Below are positions 8,059-18,169 of a stretch of DNA of 64,000 bases, piece after piece. Position 1 is the stretch's first letter, and each line of letters begins with the position of its first letter. Made by a program: the position numbers and the translations under genes. This stretch comes from an uncultured Acidobacteriota bacterium (GTDB taxonomy: Bacteria; Acidobacteriota; Terriglobia; Terriglobales; Acidobacteriaceae): the NCBI GenBank assembly GCA_903873705.1, contig CAIQPK010000031.1:28875-92874 (forward strand). Reading direction: 5' to 3'. The notes below the pieces were generated by a model, which saw nothing but the letters and a program-made list of their open reading frames with translations, was not told the DNA's origin and ran no database searches.

Positions 8059-8652
8059 CTAGTACCGCCCCCGGCCACCGCCGCCACCGCGCCTCGGCCC
8101 ACCCCGCCCGCGGTCACCGCGTCCATCCCGCCGCCCATAACTCGGCCGCTCTTCAGGTATCCGATACCCCTCCGGATAAAGCACCACATGCCGCCCAGAC
8201 CCCTCGCCGGAGCTCGACGTCTTCAGCCCCGAGTCCACCAGGAACATGTGCAGCATCCGCCGCTCCCGCGAAGACATCGGCGCAAACCGGAACGGCTCGC
8301 CCGTATCGTCCACCGTGTCAATCGCATCCTCAGCCTGCTCCCGCAGCATCGCCGCGCGTTCAGCCTTGAAGCCATTCGCGTCAAACGAAACGCGATCATG
8401 GTCCTCAGACTCCAGCGACAGGATCTTGGCCGCCACATGCTCCAACGCGCGCAGCACCTCGCCATCGCGATCCGTCAGCAGCTCGGCATCCGGCCCTTTG
8501 CACTCCACGTAAATGTCGCGCCGCTCAAAGCCATCAGGATCGGCCGCGCCCGCGCCCGCCGTAATGCGGAACTTCAGCCGCATCCCACCCACCGTGGTCA
8601 ACAGCCTCATCAGGTTTGCTACTTTTTCTGCTGCTTCTGCAATGGCTTCCAT
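8059..8652 (-). CDS. jag: Jag/KhpB-like R3H-domain RNA-binding protein with RG-rich tail
   Basis: A 197-residue protein encoded downstream of yidC, as Jag (SpoIIIJ-associated protein, KhpB/EloR) usually is. Residues about 20-100 look like a divergent KH domain (IYVECKGPDAELLTDRDGEVLRALEHVAAKI) and about 100-165 like the R3H domain (FRFAPMSSRERRMLHMFL, with the Arg..His pattern). The N-terminal Jag_N domain found in Firmicutes is missing. The last 26 residues are an Arg/Gly tail (GRRDGRGDRGRGGPRR and onward), resembling RGG boxes of RNA-binding proteins. It is expected to bind RNA and influence envelope growth, by family knowledge. Confidence 0.85.
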   Translation of the reverse strand: MEAIAEAAEKVANLMRLLTTVGGMRLKFRITAGAGAADPDGFERRDIYVECKGPDAELLTDRDGEVLRALEHVAAKILSLESEDHDRVSFDANGFKAERAAMLREQAEDAIDTVDDTGEPFRFAPMSSRERRMLHMFLVDSGLKTSSSGEGSGRHVVLYPEGYRIPEERPSYGRRDGRGDRGRGGPRRGGGGGRGRY

Positions 8653-8861
8653 TCGGGTCTCTCTGCTGTTTATTCAGTCATAGGACGACTGGGGATTCCT
8701 ACTCTCACTCACAACGCAAGGCCAGCCACGCCCACAACACGGACTTAGCGGCTCCTGAACAATCTAACAGCCGTAAACCCAGTCGTGGCGCACGCGCACC
8801 ATCACAGGAACCTCAAGCGTGTTCAAAATTCTTGAACCCTTCTTCCAAACTACCTGACCGT

Positions 8862-10694
8862 TCAGCGTCCCTGGATCGTCTTGGGTCCGGCGGTCTTCTT
8901 CGCTGCGCGGTCCTTCGCCAGTGCCTTCAGTTCCTTGCCCAGCCCCGTCTGGTTCATCACCAGCTGCTGCGCAATCATGATGAAGTTGCCGATACACCAG
9001 TACAGCCCCAGACCGGAAGCGTAGTTCAGCGTCATATACCCCGAGAACAGAGGCATCATGAACGCCATCATCTTCTGCTGCGCCGGATCCACACCCGGCG
9101 AAGGCGTATAGAACTGCACCAGGAACGACGACAGCACCATCACAGCCGGGATGATGTAGTGGGGGTCTTTCGCCGACAAGTCAGGCAGCCAGAAGAAGTG
9201 CGCCTGCCGCAGCTCAACCACCTTCGTCAGCATCGAGAAGAACGCAAACAGCAGCGGCAGCTGGATCAGCGTTGGTATGCACCCGCCGAACATGCTCACG
9301 CCATTGTCCTTCTGCAGCTGCATGATCTCGGCGTTCATCTCCGCCGTTTTCGGATCGGTCGGCTTAGGATTCTTGAACTTCGCCTTGATCGCATCCATCT
9401 GCGGCTGGATCCGCTGCATCTTCAGCATCGACCGCATGCTCTGCACCCGCAGCGGCAGCAGCACCACGTTGATCAGCACCGTCAGCAGGATGATCGCCCA
9501 TCCCCATGACCGGTCGCGCACCGTCAGCAGCGTCGCATCGTGCGGCACGATCGCCGAGTGGATCGCCCGCAGCGCCAGGAACAAATACTTGCCAATCGGC
9601 CCAAAGAACCCGAAGTCCAGCAGCGGCTTCAGTGTCGCTCCGGTTGTCGCCGTCACCGAACCCAGCACATCCACTGCTTTCGGCCCAACGAACACTCGCG
9701 TCTGCGTATGCCCCGTCGTATCGCCCAGCGCGGCACCCAGCACCGGAACCACCATCGGCTTCGTGTCCTTAGCTGGAACACCCTGGCCCACGCCGTTGTG
9801 GCGCTGCACCTTGTTGACATCGATCTCGTTATGCAGGGTCGCCACGCTCGCCGTCGCCGGAGCATCGGGAAGGAACACCGCCGCAAAGTACTGGTCGCTC
9901 ACGCCGGCCCAGTCGAACGGCCCATTCAGCGTATTGCCGCTTGAAATCTTCTTGAACGCTTCATGATCTTCCTTACCGTTCACGGATGTATCAAGCTGCA
10001 TCCCGGCATACGTCTGCACATTCTCCGCATCGCCAAAGCCCGCCGGCCACGCCACCAGCGCGCGTATCGGCGCGCCATCGCGCAGCACCACCGTGTCCGC
10101 GTGAAGGGTGTACGTCGTGTCGAAGGTGAACGTCTTCTTCACCGTAATATTGCCGGCCGAGTAGTCGAAGCTCACCATCCCCGGCGCCGTCAGCGTCCCG
10201 GTAAACGAAGGCACATACAGCGCCTGCGCCAGGCTCGCCGTCAATCCCTTGTCATACGTGTAAAGCGAGAGAGGATACCCGAACTGCTTCGCCGCGCCGG
10301 CATGAACCATGTCCAGCGGCTGCCCGTCGGCATCGTGATACCGCTTCAAAATCCACGACGTCACCTGCGCGCCCCGATTGCTGAACGTAATCTTGTACAG
10401 CTCGTTCTCAACGATCGTCGTCTGCTCCGCCGCAGCCTGCACCGTCGGCGTCGCCACAGCCGGCCCAGCCACAGCCGCACTCACCGAACCCAGCGGAGCA
10501 GCAGCAGCCACCGGCGCCGCTGTCTGCTGAGCCACAGGTGCAGAAGGAGAAGCTGTCTGAGGATTGTGCTTCGCACGCCAGTACTGCAGACCGAAGATGA
10601 CGCCGAACATCACCAGCATCACGATCAGCAGCGACGAGTTGTCCTGCGTCCCGCCACCGCCGCCAGTCTGATTAGGGTTTTTGAACTCTGCCAA
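8862..10694 (-). CDS. yidC: membrane protein insertase YidC (Oxa1 family)
   Basis: This 610-residue inner-membrane insertase helps the Sec system and acts alone for small membrane proteins. It has the Gram-negative layout: an N-terminal transmembrane anchor (LLIVMLVMFGVIFGLQYW, about 22-40), an Ala/Pro-rich linker, a large periplasmic beta-supersandwich domain (about 90-370) and the conserved five-helix core, with KMQRIQPQMDAIKAKF in the cytosolic coiled hairpin, GGCIPTLIQLPLLFAFFSML, and ASGLGLYWCIGNF near the end. It lies in the order rpmH-rnpA-yidD-yidC-jag usual near dnaA. The C-terminus is basic (AKDRAAKKTAGPKTIQGR), as expected for ribosome contact. Confidence 0.97.
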   Translation of the reverse strand: MAEFKNPNQTGGGGGTQDNSSLLIVMLVMFGVIFGLQYWRAKHNPQTASPSAPVAQQTAAPVAAAAPLGSVSAAVAGPAVATPTVQAAAEQTTIVENELYKITFSNRGAQVTSWILKRYHDADGQPLDMVHAGAAKQFGYPLSLYTYDKGLTASLAQALYVPSFTGTLTAPGMVSFDYSAGNITVKKTFTFDTTYTLHADTVVLRDGAPIRALVAWPAGFGDAENVQTYAGMQLDTSVNGKEDHEAFKKISSGNTLNGPFDWAGVSDQYFAAVFLPDAPATASVATLHNEIDVNKVQRHNGVGQGVPAKDTKPMVVPVLGAALGDTTGHTQTRVFVGPKAVDVLGSVTATTGATLKPLLDFGFFGPIGKYLFLALRAIHSAIVPHDATLLTVRDRSWGWAIILLTVLINVVLLPLRVQSMRSMLKMQRIQPQMDAIKAKFKNPKPTDPKTAEMNAEIMQLQKDNGVSMFGGCIPTLIQLPLLFAFFSMLTKVVELRQAHFFWLPDLSAKDPHYIIPAVMVLSSFLVQFYTPSPGVDPAQQKMMAFMMPLFSGYMTLNYASGLGLYWCIGNFIMIAQQLVMNQTGLGKELKALAKDRAAKKTAGPKTIQGR

Positions 10695-10784
10695 GATTGT
10701 TCCTACGCTTTCGGGGCCCTCATTCCATGCCGAGCCAATCCCTTCAATGATAACTGGCTAAACCCGCAATAGGGCGTTTTCGCC

Positions 10785-11003
10785 CTACGGAACCGGGTCC
10801 AGTCCACCTTTAGCCAACGGGTGGCAGCGCCCCAGCCGCCGCAAACCCATCCACCCGCCGCGCAGCCATCCGTAACGCACAATCGCCACGTACGCATACT
10901 CGCTGCACGTCGGCAGATACCGGCAGTCGGTAAACCCCGCCGCATGAAGCGCGGGAGACACCACGCGCTTATAAAACCCATACAGCCTCTCAGCCGCACT
11001 CAT
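10785..11003 (-). CDS. yidD: membrane protein insertion efficiency factor YidD
   Basis: A 72-residue protein with the family signature: [33 protein letters not shown], then [12 protein letters not shown] with Pro at the end. The three conserved cysteines are present. YidD is a small membrane-associated helper of YidC. The start overlaps the rnpA stop (11000-11003), so the two are translationally coupled. YidC follows 90 bp downstream. Confidence 0.95.
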   Translation of the reverse strand: MSAAERLYGFYKRVVSPALHAAGFTDCRYLPTCSEYAYVAIVRYGWLRGGWMGLRRLGRCHPLAKGGLDPVP

Positions 11004-11458
11004 GCTCCCGGCCCCGCGCGCTTCGGCTGACTCGCCGACTCGCCAACCCGCTCACCTGCTGACTCGCCGACTTGCTGACCCGCTGACTTGCTGCTCCGCT
11101 CAAACGCCGCCTGCACCGCTTTGAAGATCACGCCCACCTCGCGCTCCAGTGCCGCAAACTCCATCGTCATCACCACCCGCCGCGGATGCAGCACCACATC
11201 CAGCGGAGCAGACAGCAATCCCAGGTTCTTTCTCACCACCGCCCGCATCCGCCGCTTTATCCGGTTACGGTCGACAGCCTTACCCAGCGCCTTCGGCACC
11301 GTCAGCCCCACACGCGCCCCGTCCGTATCGCTCCGCCGGTCCGCCGGCCTCACGGCATAAAAGTAGCCAATGTTCTTCGCAAACTGTTTCCGCCCACGCT
11401 TGTACACCAGCTGATAGTCAGCATGTTTACGCAACCGGTATGTCGTCTTCTCGTTCAA
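11000..11458 (-). CDS. rnpA: ribonuclease P protein component, with repetitive C-terminal tail
   Basis: The protein subunit of RNase P, which with its RNA trims 5' ends of pre-tRNAs. The 152-residue product carries the RNR motif region ([19 protein letters not shown]) and the N-terminal [16 protein letters not shown] typical of RnpA. The family normally ends after about 115-125 residues; here a low-complexity tail follows, with an octapeptide GxxVGESA repeated ([16 protein letters not shown]), encoded by tandem CTGACTCGC-like repeats at 11028-11095. The tail is probably a repeat expansion and not part of the fold. The gene lies between rpmH and yidD on the same strand. Confidence 0.95.
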   Translation of the reverse strand: MNEKTTYRLRKHADYQLVYKRGRKQFAKNIGYFYAVRPADRRSDTDGARVGLTVPKALGKAVDRNRIKRRMRAVVRKNLGLLSAPLDVVLHPRRVVMTMEFAALEREVGVIFKAVQAAFERSSKSAGQQVGESAGERVGESASQPKRAGPGA

Positions 11459-11619
11459 TCTCAGCGCGCCTTCTCTACGCTCTACTGTCTACACTCTACG
11501 CACTGCCTTCAAGACGCAAAAAGGCACTCACGGAAATCCACCGCGAGTGCCCATGCTTGGTATCGGTTGTCTGGTCTAATCCCACCACGTGCCGTTAGAG
11601 CTAACGGCTCGTCATACAA

Positions 11620-11775
11620 CTAGTCGCGGAAGCCTGCGGAGACGGCAATCTTGTGACGGCCCTTGGCCCGGCGGCGGCTCAATACAGCGGCTCCGGCTTT
11701 GGTAGCCATGCGAACGAGAAAGCCGTGGACCTTCGAGCGGCGGCGGCGGTTGGGTTGAAATGTGCGCTTCGGCAT
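11620..11775 (-). CDS. rpmH: 50S ribosomal protein L34
   Basis: A 51-residue protein beginning [19 protein letters not shown] and continuing with [21 protein letters not shown], an almost canonical L34. The start is the ATG ending at 11775, with AGGAAAC upstream on the minus strand; the longer open frame reaching back to 12027 is not credible because L34 has no such extension. It heads the rpmH-rnpA-yidD-yidC-jag group next to dnaA, the conserved arrangement around many bacterial origins. Confidence 0.97.
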   Translation of the reverse strand: MPKRTFQPNRRRRSKVHGFLVRMATKAGAAVLSRRRAKGRHKIAVSAGFRD

Positions 11776-12250
11776 AAGAGTGTTTCCTGTGACTGAATGT
11801 GTACTGCAGTAGCAGTCTCTCAGTATACCCGACCCGTGGAAAACCAGCAATGAAATTAGCTCACAAGCCCTTCTCTGTGACCGCGCGCACACCCTGCCTG
11901 TGACCTTCTGTTCATTCTTCACCAAGACTGGTGCAACCAAAAAATTTCTTCGTCGATTGCCGCTTTTGTCTTGCGAAAACACTCCCCTCTGCGTGCTAGT
12001 ATCGGTTTCGTTCCGTTGATGCGTCATCGCATCACGAGCTGATCAAAACGTTGGGCCGTATCACCCTGATCCAATTTTCTTCCGCTGGCAATGTACGGCG
12101 ACCACCAGCGAAGATCCATAGCAGCCCGCTTCACCATCCTTCCACAACACTTCCAGCGTGGAGGGTCAGAAGTCTTTTTGCGTCCTTTGTTGCAACCCTG
12201 GCCTATCGCTGACTTCAGCGCCCCACCATCGAATCTAAGGAAGATCAAGC
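11776..12250. other. divergent rpmH / dnaA intergenic region
   Basis: A 475-bp non-coding region between two divergent genes. A good minus-strand promoter for rpmH is visible; a weaker extended -10 (TG at 11994-11995, TAGTAT at 11997-12002) could serve dnaA. I looked for DnaA boxes (TTATNCACA) and found only weak matches such as CGTGGAAAA at 11835-11843, so an origin here is not supported by eye. Confidence 0.6.
11822..11850 (-). promoter_or_regulatory. sigma-70-type promoter of rpmH
   Basis: On the minus strand, TTGCTG (11850-11845) and TATACT (11827-11822) are separated by exactly 17 bases. Transcription would begin near 11815, giving a leader of about 40 bases before the rpmH ATG. Confidence 0.6.
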
Positions 12251-13666
<1,416 letters not shown>

Positions 13667-13704
13667 CCTTGACGCGGCATTTACAATAAAGACAGAAGCA
13701 GAAA

Positions 13705-13726
13705 GGCCCGGCAACCATGCCGGGCC
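13705..13726. terminator. terminator hairpin between dnaA and the convergent TPP-enzyme gene
   Basis: A perfect 8-bp stem GGCCCGGC / GCCGGGCC with loop AACCAT, extended by flanking AGCAGA/TCTGCT. It lies between convergent genes. The same GCCCGG core recurs in hairpins at 26022-26045 and 52763-52781. Confidence 0.7.
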
Positions 13727-13773
13727 GTCTGCTTTAAGCCCACCACTTGGGAGGATCTAACCAGACACGAGCA

Positions 13774-13819
13774 CCAGACCTCGGCCTTATAAATCAGAGA
13801 CTTTGCAGATCAGGTCTGG
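13774..13819 (-). repeat. 46-bp dispersed repeat, copy 1
   Basis: The element is bounded by inverted ends CCAGACCT (13774-13781) and AGGTCTGG (13812-13819). Read on the minus strand it matches the 46-bp sequence at 52681-52726 in 38 of 46 positions, including a shared TCTGCAAAGTCTC core. It sits just before the stop of the TPP-enzyme gene and is followed by a G-tract (13818-13832). Confidence 0.7.
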
Positions 13820-13833
13820 GGGGGGAGGGGGGT

Positions 13834-15663
13834 CTACTCCGGCAGCGGTTTCACAATCATGTTCGCCAGGAACTCCTCGCGCGGCAGGAACGGGAACAGG
13901 TCCTCCAGCGGCTTCGACACAAAGCTCCCATCTTCCTTCTGGTAAGAAGAAAGCCGGGGAGCCCGGACCTCATCGGGCAGCACGTTCACGTCGCACAACA
14001 CGGGCCCTTTCATATCCAGTACCTTCCGAACCTCATTACGCAGGTCGGTCTGGTCCTTGATCACATAGGTACCCAGCTTGAACGCCTGGCCAACATCGGA
14101 AAGGTTAGGAATCGAGATTCCCGTTCGCGAATCCGCCCCAATCGACGCCTGGCCGAAGTAAGCCGTCTGCGACGCCCGGATCGACGAGTAGCCATCGTTG
14201 TTCAGCACGAAGAACTTGATCGGCAGCTGCAGCCGGTGAATGGTCTCCAGCTCCTGGATGTTGAACATGAAGCCGCCATCGCCATCGACGGCAATCACCT
14301 CGCGCCCCGGATTGGCGATTGCCACCGCAATCGCCATCGGAATCGCATAGCCCATCGAGCCCAGCCCGGCCGTGTGATACAGCCGCTGCGAGTGCAGCGT
14401 CGGCACAGCCAGCAGGTAGATCTCGATACCGGAACCGGAGTTGCCGACCACCAGCCGGTCTTCCTTCGACACCTCTGTCCCCAGCACTTCGGAGAGATGG
14501 AAGATCGAGACCAGCCCTTCAGGCTTGCGGTGTTCGTCGGTCACGATCGGATAGCGCGTCTTCCAGTCAGCGCAGCGCGCCAGCCACGCCGCAAAGCCCC
14601 GCGGCTTCAGCAGGTCCTTGTGCTTCAGCAAATCGGTCAGGAACGCTTTCGCGTCGGCGCAGACCGGTTGCTGCATGTGCGGCGCCAGCTTGCCCAGCTC
14701 GGCGGCATCGATGTCGACAACCACCTTGTGCGCCTCGCGGGCCAGGTTGTGCGGTGCGTAGCCGGTGATCGCCATATCCAGCCGCACACCGACGGAGAGC
14801 AGGAAGTCGCAGTTCTGCAGGGCGAAGTTGGCTCCCCGCGCAGCCACCGTTCCAGGCCGCCCAACATAGCTCGGATCGTCCGACGGTACCAGGTCAGCCG
14901 CACACCACGTCGCAACCGTAGGCACACCAAGATACTGCCGCAGCTCCTCAAAGTCCGATTCGGCGCGAGCCAGACGAATGCCGTTGCCCGCGAAGAGCAG
15001 GGGCCGCTCACAGGCGTTGAACGCGGCAATCGCTCGCGACACTTCCTCGGAAACGTTCGACGTGCCATGAATCGCAATGTCGTTGGCGAACTCGCTGGGA
15101 TTGAACCCGCGCAATGCCGTCTCATCGATTGGCGAAGCCTGCACGTCCAGAGGGATATCGATCCACACCGGTCCAGGCCGGCCATTCATCGCCAGATATA
15201 CAGCCTTCTCCAGGTGATAGCGAATGTCCGCAGGCTCCAATACGGTCTCGGCATACTTGGTAATCGGTCGCACGATGGAGCAGATATCGACTTCCTGCAC
15301 ACCCAGCTGCCGCATCCCCAGCGGCTTGCCAGTCACAGCGTCGAACATCCGGTCCGGCCGCTTCACCTGCCCCGAGAGGAACAGCGTCGGTGTGGAGTCC
15401 AGCCACGCTCCAGCCACACCGGTAACGGCATTGGTTCCACCTGGCCCGGTCGTGACCATGCAAACGCCCAAGCCATGCGACGCCTTCGCATAGCCCTCAG
15501 CGCAGATAGCCGAAGCCTGCTCATGCGAGTTGCATACCGGAGTGATCCGCGTCTCCGCGCCCAGCGACTGGTTGAGGTGCATCGCGCCGCCCCCGGTAAC
15601 CAGGAACACATGCTTGACGCCGAGGTCAGCAACATACTTCAGAACATAGTCAGAAAGTTTCAT
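13834..15663 (-). CDS. thiamine-pyrophosphate-dependent enzyme, acetolactate synthase-like
   Basis: A 609-residue protein with the three domains of the acetolactate synthase family. The N-terminal PYR domain has the catalytic Glu in CNSHEQASAICAEGYAK; the central domain is Rossmann-like (PLLFAGNGIRLARAE); the C-terminal PP domain has GDGGFMFNIQELETI and FFVLNNDGYSSIR, the GDG...NN cofactor motif. FAD is likely bound or vestigial as in ilvB relatives. The sequence fits the branch found in surface-sugar loci (opening KLSDYVLKYVADLGVKHVF) more than biosynthetic IlvB, and no small IlvN subunit is nearby, so the reaction is uncertain. It interrupts the usual dnaA-dnaN pair. Confidence 0.85.
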   Translation of the reverse strand: MKLSDYVLKYVADLGVKHVFLVTGGGAMHLNQSLGAETRITPVCNSHEQASAICAEGYAKASHGLGVCMVTTGPGGTNAVTGVAGAWLDSTPTLFLSGQVKRPDRMFDAVTGKPLGMRQLGVQEVDICSIVRPITKYAETVLEPADIRYHLEKAVYLAMNGRPGPVWIDIPLDVQASPIDETALRGFNPSEFANDIAIHGTSNVSEEVSRAIAAFNACERPLLFAGNGIRLARAESDFEELRQYLGVPTVATWCAADLVPSDDPSYVGRPGTVAARGANFALQNCDFLLSVGVRLDMAITGYAPHNLAREAHKVVVDIDAAELGKLAPHMQQPVCADAKAFLTDLLKHKDLLKPRGFAAWLARCADWKTRYPIVTDEHRKPEGLVSIFHLSEVLGTEVSKEDRLVVGNSGSGIEIYLLAVPTLHSQRLYHTAGLGSMGYAIPMAIAVAIANPGREVIAVDGDGGFMFNIQELETIHRLQLPIKFFVLNNDGYSSIRASQTAYFGQASIGADSRTGISIPNLSDVGQAFKLGTYVIKDQTDLRNEVRKVLDMKGPVLCDVNVLPDEVRAPRLSSYQKEDGSFVSKPLEDLFPFLPREEFLANMIVKPLPE

Positions 15664-15693
15664 CGGGTTCTATCGTAATGCTTGGATGCAGCC

Positions 15694-16281
15694 TTACTTC
15701 GCGAGGTACTTCTCCGGTATCGGCGAACCCGGACGCTCCGAGTCCCACAGGATCTGCACGATCCAGTAGCGATCGCCGTCCTTGATCAGCGAGAAGCTGT
15801 TGATACCCCGAGCAAACGGCTGCGCCTCGCTGAAGCTGTGCCGGCTCTCGTATGTGCTCCAAACCTGGGCAATATTGCCGAACGCTTCCACGCGGTTGCT
15901 GATGCCGCGCTCGGCGAAGCCCTGCGTCAGCATGGCCGGCGAACTGTGCTCGATGTAATCCTCAACCGTGTAAGGCGCTATATCGTTGTGGGCTGGCGGT
16001 TTGGGCACCCGCACTGGCATCAGTCGGGCATCGGGCACGAAGAGCGATCGGAAACGGTCCCAGTCCCGCGCCTTGCCAGCAGGTCCGGAAATGACGTCAT
16101 ATACCGCCGCCGTGATCGCCTCGATACTTTTGACATCCTCCGGCTTCGCCATCGGCCAACTGGGATGCGATGCGATCGACCCCGGAATAGGCTTCGGTGT
16201 AGCCGGCGCGGTTTGTGCCATAAGGGCGCCCGATACACCGGCAAGGGCAAGCAGGATGGAAAAAATATGGGATCGGGACAT
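15694..16281 (-). CDS. secreted NTF2/SnoaL-like protein (DUF4440 type)
   Basis: A 195-residue exported protein. The signal peptide covers about 1-22 (SRSHIFSILLALAGVSGALM). The mature part has the NTF2-like pattern: an initial helix (IEAITAAVYDVISGPAG), ARDWDRFRSLFVPDARL, and a C-terminal strand pair GINSFSLIKDGDRYWIVQIL. Similar domains bind small ligands or act as isomerases or immunity proteins; no catalytic residues can be assigned. It ends 30 bp before the TPP-enzyme gene on the same strand, so the two may share a transcript, although one product is exported and the other cytosolic. Confidence 0.7.
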   Translation of the reverse strand: MSRSHIFSILLALAGVSGALMAQTAPATPKPIPGSIASHPSWPMAKPEDVKSIEAITAAVYDVISGPAGKARDWDRFRSLFVPDARLMPVRVPKPPAHNDIAPYTVEDYIEHSSPAMLTQGFAERGISNRVEAFGNIAQVWSTYESRHSFSEAQPFARGINSFSLIKDGDRYWIVQILWDSERPGSPIPEKYLAK

Positions 16282-16859
16282 GGCGAGCTCCGGTAATCGT
16301 TCAGTATTAAGGTTGGCACGATGCTAGCAGAGCCACACCTTCCCAGCCTGTTTTCCTTCCCCTTCTGAAACTCTGTTAATAAGCTGGGTCCCTCGATAGC
16401 CGCATGTTGTGCGGGCGCGGACACATTGCCCACATGATGAACGGTTCTTTCCTGCGTCTACTGCGTGTCCGCTGTGAAGAAGTGGGATAAGCGGTGACCT
16501 TCGTCGTTCACTTGGGACAGCGTTCCGCACGATAGGTTTCCAGGGGACTGGTTTTCTAAAGCATGTACCGCCCTCAAGCATTCTCTACGAGCGATCATGT
16601 ACCCGATATCCACGTTTGCACGCCAAACGACTACCACTACTACTTACTTCTTCTCTTTCATGTTGTTTCTTAGAAGCCTTTACGCCCCCGAAAGAGACGT
16701 ACCTCCGGGGGTGCTTCGTCCCACAAAAACTGACCCGATATTCACACCCCCTCGGTTGACCTAAAACGCCTGCTACGCCCTAGAATCAAGACAACCTGCG
16801 TGTGCGCAACTTTGACGCCTGAAACCGCGCCAAGCCGCACCCAGGAGGGAGAACCGACC
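16282..16859. other. intergenic region upstream of dnaN; possible origin neighbourhood
   Basis: A 578-bp non-coding stretch, more A+T-rich than its surroundings. It holds near-matches to the DnaA box at 16606-16614 (ATATCCACG, two mismatches) and 16738-16746 (ATATTCACA, one mismatch to TTATNCACA), an inverted repeat of CCCCCG/CGGGGG around 16685-16711, and a dnaN promoter candidate. The match count is too low to call oriC. Confidence 0.4.
16756..16786 (+). promoter_or_regulatory. candidate promoter of dnaN
   Basis: TTGACC (16756-16761) and TAGAAT (16781-16786) are separated by 19 bases, slightly more than ideal. The predicted start of transcription is about 65 bases before the TTG start codon. 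Confidence 0.4.
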
Positions 16860-18029
16860 TTGTCCACCGCCACTGTTACGCCTGACATTGCAGCCCCGAC
16901 CGGCAACCTCGAGATCACTGTTTCCCGCGCCGAACTGCTGCGCGAGCTCACCGCGGCACAGTCGGTCGTCGAGCGCAAGACCACCATTCCGATCCTGTCG
17001 AACTTCCTGTTCGAAGCTAACGAAGGTACGCTGACGATCACGGCAACTGACCTGGACCAGAGCCTCAAGACCAGCTGTGCGGCGAAGGTGAAGAAGGCCG
17101 GGGCCTGCACCATTCCAGCACGTAAGCTGTACGACTACATCAAACTGCTGCCCGAAGGCGAAATCTCGCTCAAGCTGATGGACAATCATTGGGTCCAGAT
17201 CCGCGCCGGCCGCTCCAACACCAAGATGGTTGGCATGGCGCGCGCAAACTTTCCTCAGGTTCCTGAGTTTCCCGCAACCGGCGGCTTCAAGATCAACGCG
17301 GCATCGCTTCGCAACATGATCGCCAAAACAATTTTTGCAATCTCGAACGAAGAGTCGCGTTACACGCTCAACGGCGCTCTGCTGGTGCTGAAGGCGGAAT
17401 CGATGGCCATGGTGGCGACCGACGGTCATCGCCTGGCACACATCGAAAAAACCGGCGAAACCCTCGAAGGCATTTCCGGCGAAAAGAAGACGCTGATTCC
17501 GCGCAAAGCGCTGGGCGAGTTGGCTTCTCTGCTGGCTTCATCCGACGCCGAGACACTCGAGTTTGCCGACGACGAACAGACGCTTTTCTTCCGCGTGCAG
17601 GGCCGTGTGCTGACCAGCCGCAAGCTCACCGGCCAGTTCCCTAATTACGAGGCCGTTCTGCCTCGGGACAATAATAAATTCGTCATCGTACGCAGCGAGG
17701 ACCTGATGAGTTCGCTGCAGCGCGTGGCTCAGTTCGCCGACGAGCGCTCGGGCGCGATCAAGATTCGTCTGGAGCAAAACGAGCTGAAGCTCAGCGCGCA
17801 GTCGACGGACTCGGGGGAGTCCGAAGACATCATCGAAACGCCCTACAACTACGATCCGTTGGTGGTTGGTTTCAACTCTGCGTACCTGATCGATTTTCTG
17901 AAGGCTACCGGAGAAACGGGCGAGGTTCGACTGGAGTTCAAGGATGCGCAGTCAGCCGGCCAGATGCGTCCGGAAGACGCCAACGAGGATGTGAAGTATC
18001 GCTACATCCTGATGCCGATGCGGATCTGA
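16860..18029 (+). CDS. dnaN: DNA polymerase III subunit beta (sliding clamp)
   Basis: The ring-shaped processivity clamp of the replicase. From the chosen TTG start the protein is 389 residues, close to family length, with three clamp domains: ITVSRAELLRELTAAQSVVE opens domain 1, KTTIPILSNFLF is the conserved strand, PEFPATGGFKI and LMVATDGHRLA-like text (SMAMVATDGHRLAHIEK) mark domain 2, and the end YRYILMPMRI is the typical clamp terminus. TTG at 16860 is preferred over the GTG at 16800 because AGGAGGGA (16843-16850) is ideally spaced before it. A perfect hairpin terminator follows. Unlike usual, dnaA is not adjacent. Confidence 0.96.
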   Translation: MSTATVTPDIAAPTGNLEITVSRAELLRELTAAQSVVERKTTIPILSNFLFEANEGTLTITATDLDQSLKTSCAAKVKKAGACTIPARKLYDYIKLLPEGEISLKLMDNHWVQIRAGRSNTKMVGMARANFPQVPEFPATGGFKINAASLRNMIAKTIFAISNEESRYTLNGALLVLKAESMAMVATDGHRLAHIEKTGETLEGISGEKKTLIPRKALGELASLLASSDAETLEFADDEQTLFFRVQGRVLTSRKLTGQFPNYEAVLPRDNNKFVIVRSEDLMSSLQRVAQFADERSGAIKIRLEQNELKLSAQSTDSGESEDIIETPYNYDPLVVGFNSAYLIDFLKATGETGEVRLEFKDAQSAGQMRPEDANEDVKYRYILMPMRI

Positions 18030-18050
18030 ATTCACCTCAGTTATCAGCAC

Positions 18051-18080
18051 AAATCCCGCTTAGGAGCGGGATTTGTTTTG
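18051..18080 (+). terminator. rho-independent terminator of dnaN
   Basis: A perfect 10-bp stem AAATCCCGCT (18051-18060) / AGCGGGATTT (18065-18074) with loop TAGG, followed by GTTTTG. Confidence 0.85.
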
Positions 18081-18169
18081 CGGGCAAGGTGGCCCAAATG
18101 GCTGGCCAACGTCCAGAATCAGCCCTAGCATCCTATCGTCTACTGACCTAAACCAAGGAGCAGACAAGC

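Noticed and set aside
11776..12250. oriC between rpmH and dnaA
   Set aside because: Gene order invites it, but I found only weak DnaA-box matches; no cluster of TTATNCACA.
13747..15678. 643-codon plus-strand frame opposite the TPP-enzyme gene
   Set aside because: It is the complement of a gene with clear domain motifs; its Arg/His/Gln-rich text has no family resemblance.
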